Positions 36,420-45,880 are shown, counted from the first letter of the stretch. The stretch: 64,000 nt of DNA from Treponema socranskii subsp. socranskii VPI DR56BR1116 = ATCC 35536 (GCF_000468115.1 NZ_AVQI01000016.1:55294-119293), one strand, 5' to 3'. Made by a program: numbers and translations. Notes: generated from the letters alone by a model not told the origin.

Positions 36420-38117
36420 TTATTTTTTCCCGAACAGCGATTTGATTTTATGCCACAAGCTCTGCGACTGCAAACCTTTTTTGCTTTCGTCGTAGCGCTG
36501 CACACCGCTCCTCTTTTTCGCAGCCGACGGTTTTTGTACGTTTTGTCTTCCCCTCTCGAAAGAAGAGCGGGAAGCACCCTGCCCTTTCGCCGAGTCGTTT
36601 TTGCGGCCGGTTTTTGCGCGGTCTTTTTTCGAAAACGGCTTTGCGCCCTTCGATTTGGAAGAAGAGCCGCCTTTGCCGTCCGTGAGCGCCGAAGCGGACT
36701 TTGCGTATTTTTCTTTATAGAGCTTCATGCGCTCTTCGAAAGACATACTCTGAAGCTTTTCCGTGTCGTCTTCGGTAAAGCGCTCTTTTCGAAACGCCGG
36801 TTTCTCGGATGCGCTTCCCGTCTTTCGTCTGCCGCGGCTTCCGCTTCGCGCATCGCTTTTTTTCGAATCGCGTCTTCCGGAAAACTTTCCGCCTCCTGTT
36901 CCGCCTCTCCGCGAAGAAGTTCGGCCGCCTTCGTAATCTTCGCGCCAATTTTCAGTTCTGATATACACGCCTTCGCTCGCGTCTCCTCCGAGCATCGATG
37001 CATCGGCGACGCGCGAAGGAATTTGCATTTCTATATAACGTTCGATCGCCGGAAGATTGTATACATCCTGTTCGCTGCAAAACGTGTACGCTTTGCCCGT
37101 CTTGCCTGCGCGGGCGGTACGTCCGATGCGATGCACGTAGTTTTCCGATTCGTTCGGCAAATCGTAATTGACGACCATCGCCAAATCGTGCACGTCGATA
37201 CCGCGCGCGGCGACGTCGGTTGCAACGAGGATCGAAACGCTTCCGTCTTTAAATCGGTTGAGCACTTGCAGCCGTTTCGCCTGCGGCAAATCGCCGATGA
37301 TGAATTCGCTTTTAAAACCGTTTTTGACGAGCCGCTTTGAAACGACTTCGCACGAACGTTTCGTATTGCAAAAGACGAGCACGCTTTCGGGTTTTTCTTT
37401 TGAAAGGATGCCGACGAGCAGTTTCATCTTTTCGTCGCTCGAAACGTGCAGCAATTCCTGATCGATTTGTTCGACGGTGATAGTATCCGATTCGATCGTA
37501 ATCTCTTTCGCATCCCGTGTGTATTCCCATGCGAGATTTTTTACGTATGAATTGAGCGTCGCGGAAAAAAGCATCGTTTGGCGGTCTTCCGCTTTCGGCA
37601 GCACTTTGAGCAGCGTGCGCAAGTCGGGGTAAAAACCCATATCGAACATACGGTCGGCTTCATCGACAACGAGAAAACCGACGTTCGACAAGTCGAGCTG
37701 GCGGCTTTGCTGAAGATCGATCATGCGGCCGGGAGTACCGACAATGATGTCCACTCCTTTTTTAAGGGAAGCGATCTGCCGCTCATAGCCGACGCCGCCG
37801 TAAAAACTGAACGCTTTCAGCTGCGTTCCGCTCGTCAATTTTTTCGCTTCTTCTTCAACCTGCACCGCAAGCTCGCGTGTCGGAAGCAGGATGAGCACTT
37901 TTTTGCCCGCATTGTCCGGAGAGGCAAGGAGTTCCTGTAAAATGGAAACGAGGTACGCCGCCGTTTTTCCCGTTCCCGTTTGAGACTGAACATATAAATC
38001 GGATCCGTCGAGCGCCGTTTTGAGTACCGCTTCCTGAACCGGCGTGCACGTCACATAGCCTGCCGCTTCGATGCCTTTGAGCAGGTCTTCGTGCAAATTA
38101 AATTCGGTAAAATCCAT
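36420..38117 (-). CDS. DEAD-box ATP-dependent RNA helicase with basic C-terminal tail
   Basis: The 565-residue protein has the Q motif (CTPVQEAVL), Walker A QSQTGTGKTAAY, PTRELA, DEAD at VVDEADRMFD, SAT, and the C-terminal motifs ATDVAARGID and HRIGRTARAG. After residue ~375 a long Ser/Arg/Lys/Gly-rich tail follows, as in RhlE/CsdA-type helicases that bind structured RNA. Roles in ribosome assembly or mRNA turnover are expected. TATAGT lies 8 bp upstream of ATG 38117 with no spaced ribosome site. It is divergent from the RlmK-like gene. Confidence 0.93.
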   Translation of the reverse strand: MDFTEFNLHEDLLKGIEAAGYVTCTPVQEAVLKTALDGSDLYVQSQTGTGKTAAYLVSILQELLASPDNAGKKVLILLPTRELAVQVEEEAKKLTSGTQLKAFSFYGGVGYERQIASLKKGVDIIVGTPGRMIDLQQSRQLDLSNVGFLVVDEADRMFDMGFYPDLRTLLKVLPKAEDRQTMLFSATLNSYVKNLAWEYTRDAKEITIESDTITVEQIDQELLHVSSDEKMKLLVGILSKEKPESVLVFCNTKRSCEVVSKRLVKNGFKSEFIIGDLPQAKRLQVLNRFKDGSVSILVATDVAARGIDVHDLAMVVNYDLPNESENYVHRIGRTARAGKTGKAYTFCSEQDVYNLPAIERYIEMQIPSRVADASMLGGDASEGVYIRTENWREDYEGGRTSSRRGGTGGGKFSGRRDSKKSDARSGSRGRRKTGSASEKPAFRKERFTEDDTEKLQSMSFEERMKLYKEKYAKSASALTDGKGGSSSKSKGAKPFSKKDRAKTGRKNDSAKGQGASRSSFERGRQNVQKPSAAKKRSGVQRYDESKKGLQSQSLWHKIKSLFGKK

Positions 38118-38165
38118 ATCTTTTTACTATATACTTTTTCCTTCGTTATGTATAGTATTGCGCTT

Positions 38166-39278
38166 ATGCCGACGGAATGCAAAGACGATTATCAAGCCCA
38201 ACTGTTTTCAAACCGACTCGTAAAACGCTTGAGGCACCTTCGAAAATGGGCGCGCAAAAACGGTGTCACTTGCTATCGCGTGTACGACCGCGATATACCG
38301 GAAATCCCGGTTTCGGTCGATCTCTACGAATTTTTGCCGGACGAAATCGGAGACAAAAAAAGCGCCGCCCGTTTTACCGCAGACGAATTCGCACGCCTTT
38401 CTGAAAACGATGCCGGGATGCAGGCGGAAATCGCTTCGAGGAGCGCCCTCGTCATCTGTCTGTACGAACGCCCGTACGAAAAAGCGGAAGCCGAAGAGAG
38501 GGCGTGGCTTTCCAAAATCGCACAGGCGGCAAGCGCCGTCGTCGGTACGGCGGAAAATCGCATCGTCGTCAAAACGAGAAAACGCGATAAGGGCGGAAGC
38601 CAATATGCGGAAGACGTAAACGACATACAAAGCGCAGGGCACATCGAAGGGCTCATACAGGAATGCGCATCTCTTTTCCGCGTTTCTATAAGTTCCCGCA
38701 TCGACAGCGGACTTTTTTTCGATCACCGTCCCCTCCGTGCCCGAGTCCGAGAAAACGCGAGCGGAAAATCGGTATTGAATCTCTTTTGCTATACGGGCTC
38801 TTTTTCCGTCTACGCCGCCGAAGGAAACGCGCGCCTCGTCGATTCGGTCGATTTGTCGAACACCTATCTCGAGCGCGCAAAAGAAAATATGCGCTTAAAC
38901 GGTTTTTCCGACGAAAAAAAATACCGCTTTATCCGCGCGGACGCCGCCGAATTCATCTTTCAAAAAAAAGCATCCGGCGAACGATACGATATCATTATTC
39001 TCGATCCGCCGACATTCAGCAATTCGAAGATGACGGATACCGTACTCGATCTCGTAAAAGATTGGCCGCGCTTCGTAAACGGCTGCATCGCCCTGCTTGC
39101 AAAAGGCGGCGTACTCTATTTTTCGACGAACGCCAAACGCTTACGCTTCGACGAAAGCCTTATCGAAACGCCGGCGAATGAAAACGCAATCACGGTGCGC
39201 GACATCACCGCTTCGACGATCCCCGAAGACTTTTTGCAAAAAAAGCCGCACCGCGCGTGGGAAATCCGCAGGAATTGA
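38166..39278 (+). CDS. Class I SAM-dependent 23S rRNA methyltransferase (RlmK/RlmI-like)
   Basis: The ~370-residue protein resembles the C-terminal RlmK half of RlmL: CYRVYDRDIPEIPVSVDLYE, KTRKRDKGGSQY, DSGLFFDHRPLR, SAM motif I NLFCYTGSFSVYAA, and catalytic/adenine-binding DPPTFSNSKM. It should methylate guanine in 23S rRNA (m7G2069 in the E. coli enzyme). ATG 38166 is chosen because an upstream ATG at 38148 would lie over the TATAGT box. The last 11 codons are duplicated 816 bp downstream, on the far side of a toxin-antitoxin pair, yet the gene is intact. Confidence 0.88.
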   Translation: MPTECKDDYQAQLFSNRLVKRLRHLRKWARKNGVTCYRVYDRDIPEIPVSVDLYEFLPDEIGDKKSAARFTADEFARLSENDAGMQAEIASRSALVICLYERPYEKAEAEERAWLSKIAQAASAVVGTAENRIVVKTRKRDKGGSQYAEDVNDIQSAGHIEGLIQECASLFRVSISSRIDSGLFFDHRPLRARVRENASGKSVLNLFCYTGSFSVYAAEGNARLVDSVDLSNTYLERAKENMRLNGFSDEKKYRFIRADAAEFIFQKKASGERYDIIILDPPTFSNSKMTDTVLDLVKDWPRFVNGCIALLAKGGVLYFSTNAKRLRFDESLIETPANENAITVRDITASTIPEDFLQKKPHRAWEIRRN

Positions 39279-39280
39279 AG
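39242..39280 (+). repeat. Left 39-bp direct repeat (3' end of the RlmK-like gene)
   Basis: The repeat begins AAAGCCGCACCGCGCGTGGG and ends ATTGAAG; it holds the last 11 codons, the stop and two more bases of the methyltransferase gene. It is identical over 39 bp to 40058-40096. Confidence 0.95.
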
Positions 39281-39304
39281 TCTTTTACCTTTTTCGTTTC
39301 CGAC

Positions 39305-39354
39305 TTGATTTTTTTTTATCCGCATGTATACTGAGCAGTAGGGTTTTCCCTACT
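39305..39354 (+). promoter_or_regulatory. Promoter and operator of the toxin-antitoxin operon
   Basis: TTGATT (39305-39310), 16 bp, TATACT (39327-39332). A perfect inverted repeat AGTAGGG-TTTT-CCCTACT (39337-39354) covers the predicted start site, the usual place for autoregulation by an antitoxin. Confidence 0.7.
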
Positions 39355-39383
39355 TTTCATACTTCACAAATGACGGTGTATTT

Positions 39384-39653
39384 ATGTCGGTAAATATGTT
39401 TACAGATAATGCCAAAGTCATGGCAAAGGGACAGATTACAATCCCGAAAGATATTCGTGAAATTCTCGGAGTGGCGAGCGGCGACCGTGTTACTTTTATC
39501 GTAGAAGGAAATACCGTCCGCCTTATCAACTCGGCGGTTTATGCGATGCAAGTACTGCAAAAGGAAATGGAAGGAGAAGCCGAACGTGCAGGTTTATATT
39601 CCGATGACGATATCACGGCGCTTGTAAAAGAATTGAGGAAAGCGGTCAAATAA
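39384..39653 (+). CDS. AbrB/SpoVT-family antitoxin
   Basis: The 89-residue protein contains a SpoVT/AbrB swapped-hairpin DNA-binding domain (VMAKGQITIPKDIREILGVA, then GDRVTFIVEGNTVRL, residues ~12-50). Its acidic C-terminal helix (residues ~55-89) would wrap the toxin. It starts 4 bp before the toxin gene. It should bind the PIN protein and the upstream palindrome. ATG 39396 is an alternative start. Confidence 0.88.
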   Translation: MSVNMFTDNAKVMAKGQITIPKDIREILGVASGDRVTFIVEGNTVRLINSAVYAMQVLQKEMEGEAERAGLYSDDDITALVKELRKAVK

Positions 39654-39657
39654 TCGC

Positions 39658-40059
39658 ATGCGAGTTCTGATAGATACCAATATCCTGATTTCCGCCGCCC
39701 TTAATGCTGACGGCGTTCCGTTTCAAGCCTATATAAAAGCGGCATCCTATCCCAATCGCGGTTTAATCTGCGAACAGAATATCGATGAGATGAAGCGGAT
39801 ATTTAACAAAAAATTTCCGAATCATCTTTCATCTCTGAATAAATTTCTTTCCGCGGCACTTCCGACTTTGGAATTGATTCCGATACCGGCAAAAGAAAAT
39901 AAATCGGAATCGCAAATCCGAGATAAAAAAGACCGTCCGATCTTACGGGCGGCAATTTACGCGAAAGCCGATGTCATTCTTACGGGCGATAAGGATTTTT
40001 TAGAATCCGGTTTGAAAAAACCGCGCGTTCTGACACCTGCGGAATTTGTAAAACGCTAA
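39658..40059 (+). CDS. PIN-domain toxin (VapC-like endoribonuclease)
   Basis: The 133-residue protein has the PIN fold acidic residues: Asp6 in RVLIDTNILISA, a Glu in the middle helix (ICEQNIDEM), and the pair in IRDKKDRPIL and ILTGDKDFL. It belongs to the PIN-family toxins related to COG1569. VapC-like toxins cleave tRNA or rRNA. It is cotranscribed with the antitoxin (4-bp gap). The last two bases of its stop codon are the first bases of the right 39-bp repeat, so the reading frame ends exactly at the junction. Confidence 0.9.
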   Translation: MRVLIDTNILISAALNADGVPFQAYIKAASYPNRGLICEQNIDEMKRIFNKKFPNHLSSLNKFLSAALPTLELIPIPAKENKSESQIRDKKDRPILRAAIYAKADVILTGDKDFLESGLKKPRVLTPAEFVKR

Positions 40060-40096
40060 AGCCGCACCGCGCGTGGGAAATCCGCAGGAATTGAAG
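40058..40096 (+). repeat. Right 39-bp direct repeat flanking the toxin-antitoxin pair
   Basis: Identical to 39242-39280 and in the same orientation; flanking bases differ on both sides, so the match is exactly 39 bp. The repeat unit is 816 bp and holds only the toxin-antitoxin operon. Confidence 0.95.
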
Positions 40097-40098
40097 CA

Positions 40099-40126
40099 TA
40101 AAAAAAAACCGCCCCCTAAGGAGCGG
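40099..40126 (-). terminator. Terminator of rpmE
   Basis: On the minus strand CCGCTCC pairs with GGGGCGG (7 bp, one wobble) around a 4-nt loop and is followed by eight or more T residues. Confidence 0.85.
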
Positions 40127-40142
40127 AGTTTTTATACGGCGG

Positions 40143-40361
40143 TCAATTTGCCGATTCTTCGGACTTGATGCCGTAGCGCTTGTTGAAGCGGTCGATGCGA
40201 CCTGCGGTATCGACGAGCTTTTGCTTACCCGTATAAAACGGATGGCACGCCGAACAGATTTCCACACGGATGTTTTGAGCCGTCGATCGCGTTTCGATGA
40301 CGTTTCCGCACGCGCAAGTGATCTTTGTCAATTTGTATTCGGGATGAATTCCTTTTTTCAT
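40143..40361 (-). CDS. rpmE: 50S ribosomal protein L31
   Basis: The 72-residue protein begins MKKGIHPEY and has the zinc-binding cysteine pairs CACG and CSAC followed by HPFYTGKQK, so it is the Zn-containing L31 type. ATG 40361 is preceded by AAAGGAG; an upstream start at 40391 is nonconserved. It lies after rho as in many bacteria but has its own promoter. Confidence 0.97.
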   Translation of the reverse strand: MKKGIHPEYKLTKITCACGNVIETRSTAQNIRVEICSACHPFYTGKQKLVDTAGRIDRFNKRYGIKSEESAN

Positions 40362-40440
40362 AATTGCTCCTTTCATTTTGCCCGGCTGCACGGCACGAGT
40401 TTACGCGCTGAGCGCAGCCACAAAACGACGATGTTCTACC

Positions 40441-40469
40441 AATATAGTAAAAAAATACGCGCTTGTCAA
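40441..40469 (-). promoter_or_regulatory. Promoter of rpmE
   Basis: On the minus strand TTGACA (40464-40469), 17 bp, TATATT (40441-40446). The -35 box overlaps the stop codon of rho. Confidence 0.8.
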
Positions 40470-42223
40470 TTATCCGAAACGGCAGCCGTACCGGTGTTCA
40501 TGGACGCGAGGAACGCTTCGTTCGTCTTCGTCTTTCTCATGCGGTCGAGCAAAAGTTCGAGAATGTCCGCGTCTTCCATAGGATTGAGCACTTTGCGCAG
40601 CACCCACATCTTTTGCAGTTCGTTTTCGGACAAAAGCAGTTCTTCTTTGCGCGTCCCCGATTTTTTGATGTTGATCGCCGGGAAAAGTCTGCGTTCGGCA
40701 AGCTTTCTGTCAAGGTCGATTTCGCTGTTGCCGGTGCCTTTGAATTCTTCAAAGATAACTTCATCCATGCGGCTTCCCGTTTCGATGAGTGCAGTCGAAA
40801 TGATCGTCAAACTGCCGCCCTCTTCCACGTTGCGCGCCGCGCCGAAAAAGCGCTTGGGCTTGTGAAGGGCGTTCGAGTCGACGCCGCCGGAAAGCACTTT
40901 ACCGGACGTCGGTACCGTTTGGTTGTATGCACGCGCAAGACGCGTAATCGAATCGAGGAAGATGACGACGTCGCGCTTGTGCTCAACGAGTCGCTTCGCT
41001 TTTTCGAGTACCATCTCCGCAACCTGCACATGGCGCGTCGCCTGTTCGTCGAAAGTCGATGAGATGACTTCCGCTTGAATCGATCGCTCCATTTCAGTCA
41101 CTTCTTCGGGACGTTCGTCGATAAGCAAAACGATGAGGTAAACTTCGGGATGATTTTTCGTAATCGCATTTGCGATCTTTTGCATGAGGATCGTTTTACC
41201 GGCTTTCGGCGGCGCGACGATCAGGAGGCGCTGCCCCTTACCGATCGGATTGAAAAGATCGAGGATGCGCGTCGAAACTTCGGTCGAAACCGTTTCGAGA
41301 TGCAGTTTATTGTTCGGATAGAGCGGCGTCAGATTTTCAAACGGGATCCTCGTCTGCGCGACGCGCGGTTCGTCGAAGTTCACCGATTCTATGCGGAGCA
41401 GCGCAAAAAAACGCTCGCCCTCTTTCGGAGAACGCGTCTGCCCGTACACGGTGTCGCCCGTCTTTAAATTGAAAAGCCTGATTTGGCTCGGCGAAATATA
41501 GATATCGTCGGGACCGGGAAGATAGCTGTTTTGCGGAGAACGCAAAAAGCCGTAGCCGTCGGGCAGGATTTCGAGCGCGCCGGACGCAAATATCGTGCCG
41601 CCGTGTTCGGTGTGCGCTTTTAAGATGACGAAGATGAGCTCCTGCTTTTTCATCGGTGCCAAATCGTCGCTCGAAAAGCCGTATTTCATCGCAAGCTCTC
41701 GAAGCTGCGTCATGCCCATGACGGTCAAATCGTTTATGACAAGCTTCGGCTTTGCTTCTTCGTCTCCGTCGCTCTCCATAGGAATCGATGCCTGATTTTG
41801 GAGGGCGGCGTCGACTGCGGGGCTGGAATATGTGCGGTTCGCACCGTAGCGCGCAGGCTTTCGATACGCTTGATTTGCGCTTCCGTTCCAGCGCGGACGG
41901 GCACGGCGATCCGCAAACGATTCGTGCGCTTCTTCAGTCTCCGCTTCCTGAACCGTATCGGATTCGCTCGCTTCCTCTTCCTGGGAGGCAGCTTTATCGA
42001 CTTTGATTACCGCGCGGCGTTTCGTTTTGACGGTGCGTACCGGACGCGCCGCATCAACGACATCAGCCGGCGTTTCTTGCGCATAGTTTTCTTCGCCCCC
42101 GTCGGAAACGGATTCCGAGCCGGCATAAGAATCGGGCTGAACTTCGGATTCGCTCTGCGCTTTTTCCGTCTTTTCAACATCACCTGATGCGCCCGCAGTA
42201 CGGCGCTTTCGTATTGGTGCCAT
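40466..42223 (-). CDS. rho: Transcription termination factor Rho
   Basis: The 585-residue protein is about 160 residues longer than E. coli Rho because of an N-terminal low-complexity extension alternating acidic and Arg-rich parts. The Rho N-domain ([12 protein letters not shown]), RNA-binding cold-shock fold ([10 protein letters not shown]), Walker A APPKAGKT (337-344), Walker [17 protein letters not shown] and the secondary RNA site region ([10 protein letters not shown]) are intact. It terminates transcription as a hexamer. GGAGA precedes ATG 42223. A consensus promoter ~165 bp upstream leaves a long leader, as expected for autoregulated rho. Confidence 0.97.
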   Translation of the reverse strand: MAPIRKRRTAGASGDVEKTEKAQSESEVQPDSYAGSESVSDGGEENYAQETPADVVDAARPVRTVKTKRRAVIKVDKAASQEEEASESDTVQEAETEEAHESFADRRARPRWNGSANQAYRKPARYGANRTYSSPAVDAALQNQASIPMESDGDEEAKPKLVINDLTVMGMTQLRELAMKYGFSSDDLAPMKKQELIFVILKAHTEHGGTIFASGALEILPDGYGFLRSPQNSYLPGPDDIYISPSQIRLFNLKTGDTVYGQTRSPKEGERFFALLRIESVNFDEPRVAQTRIPFENLTPLYPNNKLHLETVSTEVSTRILDLFNPIGKGQRLLIVAPPKAGKTILMQKIANAITKNHPEVYLIVLLIDERPEEVTEMERSIQAEVISSTFDEQATRHVQVAEMVLEKAKRLVEHKRDVVIFLDSITRLARAYNQTVPTSGKVLSGGVDSNALHKPKRFFGAARNVEEGGSLTIISTALIETGSRMDEVIFEEFKGTGNSEIDLDRKLAERRLFPAINIKKSGTRKEELLLSENELQKMWVLRKVLNPMEDADILELLLDRMRKTKTNEAFLASMNTGTAAVSDN

Positions 42224-42390
42224 TAATAATTCTCCATTGCGTTATGATTTATAAAAAACGACATACTCGATTTTAGAATGAAAATATTCCTTGGAAAAGG
42301 GATAGAGGTCTCTAAAAACTTCGTTTTTGGAAACTTTCCTTGATTTTACTGTACGACGTCTGTCTATCGAAACGATTATGCAACGATTTA

Positions 42391-42419
42391 TTATTAGCGT
42401 ATTTGCCGCCGGCTGTCAA
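42391..42419 (-). promoter_or_regulatory. Promoter of rho
   Basis: On the minus strand TTGACA (42414-42419), 17 bp, TAATAA (42391-42396). The predicted leader of about 160 nt contains an AAAAAC-GTTTTT hairpin (42314-42328). Confidence 0.7.
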
Positions 42420-42480
42420 GCGCTTTTGTTTTTTTTCTTTTTTGCTTTTTGCGGAGGTATCAAAATTGCATGCAGAGGCA

Positions 42481-44148
42481 TTACGTCACAAAGCGGAGGC
42501 AGGCGAGATTTTCGACGTCCGCGATTTTTTTATCGATGCACGCATAGAGCTCGGGATGAGATTTCCGCAGCCCTTTGATTTTTTCGAGCCACGTATAAAA
42601 CGACGCGCGGTTTTTTCGGTATGCAAGCTTTTTCAGCGTACCGGGGATGAGCGAAACAAAAGCGCGGCTTTTTTCGCTCCCGTCCATATTCGACAGCAAT
42701 TCCGCCAACTCATCTTCTTTCGTTTCACACGCGCATGAAAAAAGAACATCGTACAACGTACGGAGAGCCGATGCGGAAAGCGCGGTGTCCTCCGGCGGAT
42801 ATAAAACGAAGCCGCCCTTCGTACGGAGCGATACCATTTTTCCGCAAACCGAAAACAAAAAGCGCTCCCCGTCAAAACTTGAAGCTGCGGCGGCGAGTTT
42901 TCTTTTCGAAAATCTCCGCTTGAAAAGGAGTGCGAATTTTTTTTTGATAAGGATATCGTCTATCGCCCGCATCGACGCCGCATCGGATTTTTGCGTCGTG
43001 TCGACGCAAAGGACGAATTCGATATTCGCGTTGCGCCGCGCGTTACTCTGCTTACCGCCTCGGTACGTCGTGTATTCGCCCGTCACGATCGAAAGCTTTC
43101 CGCGCGTCATACACATTTCGCGCATCGCTTCAAACGGGATGATGCCGTCGGTACTGTAGCTTATTAAAATATATCTCGCGTCGAGATTCGGAAGCAAATC
43201 GGCAAATGCACGTTCGGCTTTTTCCTTATAACAATAATCCGAACGCGTCCTGCTCCAATCGTGCCTGATCCCCGCTTTTTCGGCAAGCTCCCCTCTTTCG
43301 TTCAAATCGAGCGGAACGGGAATGCGATCCCACAGCGAGATCGTATTGAGCAAATGGTAATTGCTTCCGTACTGATGCTGATTATACGGAGGATCGACGT
43401 ATGCGATATCTATACCCCCGATTTTTTTTACGAGCGCGTTCGCGTCTTCTTTGTACACGTGAACCGGAAACGGAGATAAAGCGAGTACCGGAAAGCGGAG
43501 CCGTATCGGAGAGGTGATGCGATCGAGTGCGTCTTTCGAATAGCCGCCGAAACCCTTGTGAAACGCTTTGAAAACGCCGGACGTATTCGTGTGAGTCGCA
43601 GCTTCATAGAGCAGTTCCGCCAAAAGCAATTCGCGCTTTTTTTGTTCGGACGGAGACGCGCTTTCAGGATACGCATGCTCGATATGATTTCTGATTTTAT
43701 CGATCGCGAGCGCATTGCGCTTCGTATAAAAGAGACGTTCGGTTTTAAAATCCGCCGCATCGTCATCGAAGGATTTGGGCGCATAGTAACGGGCGATATA
43801 TCGCTCATCTTCGGACGGATCGGGCAGATCGTTGATTTTTTCGATAATACGCAAAAGTTTTTCTTCCGAGCCGAAGAGTTCGGAAATTTCATTTTTATCG
43901 ATTTTAATATAAGCGGAATTCAATATGTACGAGTAGTATTCCCAATCGTTAGAGAACACTTCACAGCCGAGCGATTTTGCAAGACGCGATACCGCCCCGC
44001 TTCCCGCAAAAACGTCGAAAAATTTCGCACCTTCCAAGGGGACGCCGGTCTTTTCTATCGCACGGTAGACGAGAGGGAGCAGCCTCCGCTTATTTCCGAT
44101 ATAGGCGATGAGTTGTTCCGTCAAATACGGCGAAGAAAAATCAACCAT
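42481..44148 (-). CDS. D12-class N6-adenine DNA methyltransferase with extra C-terminal region
   Basis: The 555-residue protein shows the D12 N-terminal AYIGNKRRLLP, SAM motif KFFDVFAGSGAVSR (42-55) and catalytic DPPYNQHQYGSNYH (DPPY 252-255). The methyltransferase part ends near residue 390. About 160 further residues, basic then helical, match no domain I recognise. ATG 44148 follows AAGGA. No restriction endonuclease is next to it, so it looks like an orphan methyltransferase that may act in regulation or as phage/plasmid protection. Confidence 0.88.
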   Translation of the reverse strand: MVDFSSPYLTEQLIAYIGNKRRLLPLVYRAIEKTGVPLEGAKFFDVFAGSGAVSRLAKSLGCEVFSNDWEYYSYILNSAYIKIDKNEISELFGSEEKLLRIIEKINDLPDPSEDERYIARYYAPKSFDDDAADFKTERLFYTKRNALAIDKIRNHIEHAYPESASPSEQKKRELLLAELLYEAATHTNTSGVFKAFHKGFGGYSKDALDRITSPIRLRFPVLALSPFPVHVYKEDANALVKKIGGIDIAYVDPPYNQHQYGSNYHLLNTISLWDRIPVPLDLNERGELAEKAGIRHDWSRTRSDYCYKEKAERAFADLLPNLDARYILISYSTDGIIPFEAMREMCMTRGKLSIVTGEYTTYRGGKQSNARRNANIEFVLCVDTTQKSDAASMRAIDDILIKKKFALLFKRRFSKRKLAAAASSFDGERFLFSVCGKMVSLRTKGGFVLYPPEDTALSASALRTLYDVLFSCACETKEDELAELLSNMDGSEKSRAFVSLIPGTLKKLAYRKNRASFYTWLEKIKGLRKSHPELYACIDKKIADVENLACLRFVT

Positions 44149-44338
44149 GCGAAATCCTTTGCGGCATCTGCGAAAGCTTCGCATCGTACGACAACCGCAT
44201 CTGCTACGCCATCATACACGATGCGGTAAAAAAGTCAATTAACCGATAGGAGGCGTCAGTTCGATGCAGTGAAAGCCCGCCGCAGCGATGCCCGTGCGCG
44301 GTATGTATTTGGAAACCGAACTCATCGTGCGCGAATCG

Positions 44339-45052
44339 TCAACGCGCCGCCCCGCATGATGTGCGCATCGCATGTATTTTTCGCGCTATGTATAAAAACG
44401 GCGTATCGGCGATGCTCGTCACAATGTAGATCGCATAGCACGACGCCGTTATCGCCGCGAGCGTTTTCATATCGTAGACGCCGAAAAACGCACCAAAATT
44501 GAAGAGGACGATATTCACCGCTTGGGATGCGAGCGTCGCCGCGTTGTTGCGGAGCCACAAGTATTTCACCCCGCTGCCGCTTTTCTTTTTTGTTAAATCC
44601 CACAGCGCGTGATAGAGGCGTACGTCGAGCAGTTCGCTTACGGCATACGCGATGAGGCTTGAGGCAAGGATGCGCGGCGTTCCGGAAAAAAGCGCTTTGA
44701 CGGCCGCCATCGCGCGGTCGCCGGAAGCAGGCGCATAGTGCGGCCACAGCGCCGAAAACAAAATAAAAACGCAGGATGTCGCGATGCCGATTTTTACCGC
44801 TTTGCCGGCTTCTTTTTTGCCGTAGAATTCGCTTAAAAAATCGGTTGCAAGAAAGCTCGACGCAAAAAGCGTATTGCCGAGCGTCTGTTCCATGCCGAAC
44901 GCTTTTATTAAAACGGCGACTTCGATATTTGCCAAAACCGTGCACAGCGCGATCCACACGCTGCAGCCGGTTTTTCCGAAAAGGCAAAAAAACGCGAGCA
45001 AGCCGCCGAACGAAGCGGCAAGTGAAATGATAAGCAGCAATTCATTTGTCAT
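44339..45052 (-). CDS. VUT-family queuosine-precursor transporter (YhhQ-like)
   Basis: The 237-residue polytopic membrane protein has six or so hydrophobic helices and the DUF165/YhhQ features LANIEVAVLIKAFGM, ATDFLSEFYGKKEAGKAV and SELLDVRLYHALWDLTKKK. Members import queuosine precursors (preQ0/preQ1 or queuine). It lies 15 bp after the ABC permease gene and is probably cotranscribed with it; no preQ1 riboswitch can fit in that gap. Confidence 0.88.
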   Translation of the reverse strand: MTNELLLIISLAASFGGLLAFFCLFGKTGCSVWIALCTVLANIEVAVLIKAFGMEQTLGNTLFASSFLATDFLSEFYGKKEAGKAVKIGIATSCVFILFSALWPHYAPASGDRAMAAVKALFSGTPRILASSLIAYAVSELLDVRLYHALWDLTKKKSGSGVKYLWLRNNAATLASQAVNIVLFNFGAFFGVYDMKTLAAITASCYAIYIVTSIADTPFLYIARKIHAMRTSCGAAR

Positions 45053-45067
45053 AGTCTGTAGTTCTTA

Positions 45068-45880
45068 TTATATCACGGAAAAAACCGCATAGGCAATTCC
45101 CGCAATGATCGCGATCACGGCTCCCGGCGGCAAATCGAAAACGACGGCGAGCACGTAGCCTCCTGCGGCGAAGATGCAGCCCGAAACGCTGCTCAGCAAA
45201 AAGAGAGAACCGATACCCTGCCCTTTTTTCCGGCGCAAAAAAGCTGCGGAGGAAAGCACGGGCAGCACAAGCAGCGCGTCGATTAAAAACGCGCCGAGCA
45301 ATTTCATCGCGATCGCCACAGTAAACGCGATAATCGCGACCATGAACGTATAGTGAACGCGCACGTGTATGCCGAGCGAATAGGCGATCTCCCTGCTGTA
45401 AAAGAGTGCGGCGATATTTCTGAAGTTGATAAGGACATAGGAGGCGAGAAAGATTGCAAGACCGGCAAGAAAGGCAAGGTCGGACACACCGAGCGCGAAT
45501 GGACTTCCCCACAGCAAACTGAGCGTATCTTTTGCCGGAACCCCTCCGATGCGCATGACAAGGGACGCGAGCGCCATGCTGAAAACCATCGCCGCGGCAC
45601 TCGCCCCGCCGAAACCGAAATTTTCATTTTTCGTAAACGCCGTCATAGCAAAAATGAGAACGATGTTTACCGCGAGAATCACGGGAACGAGCGGAAGTGA
45701 AAATGCAAGCGCGAGCGCACCTCCCAAAATGACGCCGTGCATGAGCATATAGCGAAGCGGCACAAGCTGTAAGCGGAGCACCATGACGCCGCAAAGCGGA
45801 AAACAGGCGCCGGAGACGACGAGCGCGATACCCCCGCGAAACACCGGCGGCAGCATGAAGAGCAGCAACAGTCTATCCAC
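45068..45880 (-). CDS. Metal-type ABC transporter permease (ABC-3 family)
   Basis: The ~270-residue integral membrane protein has about eight hydrophobic helices and the ABC-3/ZnuB-like pattern (GVILGGALALAFSLP, SREIAYSLGIHVRVHYT, LLGAFLIDALLVLPVLSSAA). It should import zinc, manganese or iron. The start is placed at GTG 45880, five bases after GGAGG and overlapping the ATPase stop by 8 bp; an ATG at 45895 would put the ribosome site inside the gene. No solute-binding protein gene is nearby. Confidence 0.87.
   Translation of the reverse strand: MDRLLLLFMLPPVFRGGIALVVSGACFPLCGVMVLRLQLVPLRYMLMHGVILGGALALAFSLPLVPVILAVNIVLIFAMTAFTKNENFGFGGASAAAMVFSMALASLVMRIGGVPAKDTLSLLWGSPFALGVSDLAFLAGLAIFLASYVLINFRNIAALFYSREIAYSLGIHVRVHYTFMVAIIAFTVAIAMKLLGAFLIDALLVLPVLSSAAFLRRKKGQGIGSLFLLSSVSGCIFAAGGYVLAVVFDLPPGAVIAIIAGIAYAVFSVI

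Noticed and set aside
39242..40096. Insertion sequence or CRISPR unit
   Set aside because: No transposase, no terminal inverted repeats, and only two repeat copies flanking a toxin-antitoxin pair.
44149..44338. Short minus-strand frame ending KYIPRTGIAAAGFHCIELTP between the methyltransferase and the YhhQ-type gene
   Set aside because: No clear start or ribosome site and no recognised family; may be a fragment or chance.
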